A DNA stretch of 5,548 nucleotides from Deltaproteobacteria bacterium (lineage in GTDB: Bacteria; Desulfobacterota; Syntrophia; Syntrophales; UBA2210). The stretch covers positions 1 through 5,548 of the forward strand of contig JAUVXT010000180.1 in the NCBI GenBank assembly GCA_030603465.1, in the 5' to 3' direction. The notes under the pieces are model-generated. The model did no database searches. It was given only the letters and a program-made list of their open reading frames with translations, and was not told the origin of the DNA. A program made the translations under genes and the position numbers. This document shows, in pieces, positions 4,539 to 5,548 of the stretch (the first letter of the stretch is position 1; each line of letters begins with the position of its first letter).

Positions 4539-5548
4539 CTATATGACCGAAATCTTTCCTTTCAGCGTGCGCGAAACCTCGCCTATGATGGCCGCGTCTT
4601 CCAGGCCGGCCTCTTTCATCCTTTTGAGTAAGGATTTGGCGTCATTTGAGGGAAGGGAAATAAGGAGACCGCCCGAGGTCTGCGGGTCAAAAAAGACATC
4701 GAAAAGCCATTCGGGACAGCCGGATTCCTTTGACACCATATTTATTCGGAAGTTTTTGTTTCGATGCAATCCGGCGGGCATTATTCCCGTTTCAGCAAAA
4801 CCCCGGACTCCGGGGAGTATGGACACAGAATGGGAATCTATAACCATGCCGCAATCGCTTCCCTCTATCATTTCAGAGGCGTGTCCCAGGAGGCCGAAGC
4901 CGGTAACGTCGGTGCAGGCGTGGATGCCGGTATATTCCGCCATCAATTCCGCCGCCTTTTTATTCAGTTCTGTCATGCATGCCACCGATGCGGCAATGTG
5001 TTCATCACCGGCCAGTTTTCCTTTGATTGCCGTGTTTATGATTCCTGTTCCCACGGGTTTGGTGAGAATAAGTTTGTCGCCCGCCTTCGCTCCCTTGTTG
5101 AGGAGCACCCTTTCGGGATGAACAACTCCCGTCACTGAAAGGCCGTACTTGAATTCATTGTCCTCCACACTGTGACCGCCCACGAGGAGCGCGCCGGCTT
5201 CTCTGATCTTGTCCAATCCGCCGAGAAGCGTTTCCTGAAGTATGGAGATATCCATGGAATTTATGGGGAAGCAGATTATGTTCATGGCGGTGAGCGGCTT
5301 TCCGCCCATGGCATATACATCGGAAAGGGAATTTGCCGCCGCAACCTGGCCGAAGGTGTAGGGATCATCCACGACGGGTGTAAAGAAATCGAGGGTCTGT
5401 ATCAGGGCCGTTTCATCCGTCAATTTATAGACGCCCGCATCTTCCGATCCCTCCATACCCGCGATGAGATTGGGATGTTCTATCATGGGCAAATGAGCCA
5501 GCGCCTTTTTCAGGTCACCCGGACCTATCTTGCAGGCTCACCCAGAAC
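4539..5548 (-). CDS. selD: SelD: selenide, water dikinase (selenophosphate synthetase), probably a selenoprotein; 5' end outside window
   Basis: SelD makes selenophosphate from selenide and ATP (releasing AMP and Pi), the selenium donor for Sec-tRNA and selenouridine. Reading leftward from the edge, the frame gives S-G-[TGA]-A-C-K-I-G-P-G-D-L, then runs unbroken to TAG at 4539-4541: 335 visible residues counting the TGA as one. This matches the E. coli GCGCKI active site, where Cys17 and Lys20 are essential: TGA (5538-5540) replaces Cys17, and AC-K keeps Cys19 and Lys20. Further family motifs are EDAGVY, TLDFFTPVVDDP, ANSLSDVYAMGGKP, LVGGHSVED, TDVTGFGLLGH and DPQTSGGLL, all intact. About 14 N-terminal residues are missing beyond the edge, judging by E. 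coli SelD (347 residues). The internal TTG at 5490-5492 is not the start. Tryptophan is read from TGG in this gene, so TGA is not a general Trp codon. Confidence 0.94.
5503..5540 (-). promoter_or_regulatory. Sec UGA codon with putative bacterial SECIS hairpin in selD
   Basis: On the minus strand the TGA at 5540-5538 is followed by a foldable segment. AGGTC (5526-5522) pairs with GACCT (5516-5512) around the loop CGGGT, and GCCT (5537-5534) can close a lower stem with AGGC (5506-5503) across an asymmetric internal loop. The apical loop starts 16 nt after the TGA and has G in its second position, matching my recollection of the bacterial SECIS consensus (short apical loop, early G, 16-37 nt from the UGA). 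It would be bound by SelB to insert Sec. The upper stem is only five pairs and the fold has not been computed. Confidence 0.72.

Noticed and set aside
4543..5138. Two long plus-strand frames opposite selD (4543-5121 and 4764-5138)
   Set aside because: Both are antisense shadows of selD. Their translations show no recognisable domain, and selD is well supported by its motifs.
5490..5492. TTG at 5490-5492 as the start of selD
   Set aside because: It would drop the conserved C-K-I-G-P-G-D-L active-site segment, which is present in the same frame just upstream beyond the TGA. The reading frame clearly continues.
5538..5540. TGA in selD as a simple nonsense mutation
   Set aside because: It falls exactly on the residue known to be Cys or Sec in this enzyme, is flanked by intact family residues and is followed by a SECIS-like hairpin. 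The rest of the gene shows no decay.

Overview
The window comes from a bacterium and has three parts: the end of a plus-strand chemotaxis operon (1-3799), an accessory intergenic stretch with repeats, hairpins and an insertion-sequence remnant (3800-4538), and a convergent minus-strand selD gene that runs off the right edge (4539-5548). Base composition looks moderate (about 45-50% GC by eye). The decisive taxonomic clue is selD. It has an in-frame TGA exactly where the catalytic Cys/Sec of selenophosphate synthetase belongs, and a hairpin follows immediately inside the reading frame. A SECIS inside the coding region is the bacterial arrangement; archaeal SECIS elements lie in untranslated regions. 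The host therefore probably makes selenocysteine. A full chemotaxis set with CheC, plus the 7-bp 'ctggat' satellite, would suit an anaerobic, motile lineage such as Desulfobacterota or Nitrospirota, but that placement is only an inference.

Chemotaxis block: a CheY-like receiver (only its C-terminus is in the window), CheB, CheA and CheC lie head to tail, 22-34 nt apart or overlapping, and are presumably co-transcribed. CheA would phosphorylate the CheY-like protein and CheB. CheB would demethylate or deamidate receptors for adaptation, and CheC would dephosphorylate CheY-P. CheW, CheD and CheR are not in the window. CheC has a substitution (Asn to Thr) in the first of its two phosphatase motifs, while the second is intact.

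Intergenic block: a six-copy 7-bp tandem repeat follows the cheC stop directly. Next come about 260 bp with no convincing gene but with a ribosome-binding-like GGAGG and a hairpin, ending in a very clear Rho-independent terminator at 4101-4130. Immediately after it is the left end of an IS200/IS605-type element: two hairpins and a tnpA that breaks off just before the HUH catalytic motif. An 11-bp perfect inverted repeat lies at the break. A further 120 bp of non-coding sequence separates it from the selD stop.

selD block: the gene is read leftward, and at least 335 residues including the putative selenocysteine are visible. A caller that treats TGA as a stop would start the gene at TTG 5492 and lose the catalytic motif. 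The Sec codon and its hairpin are the most notable content of the window.
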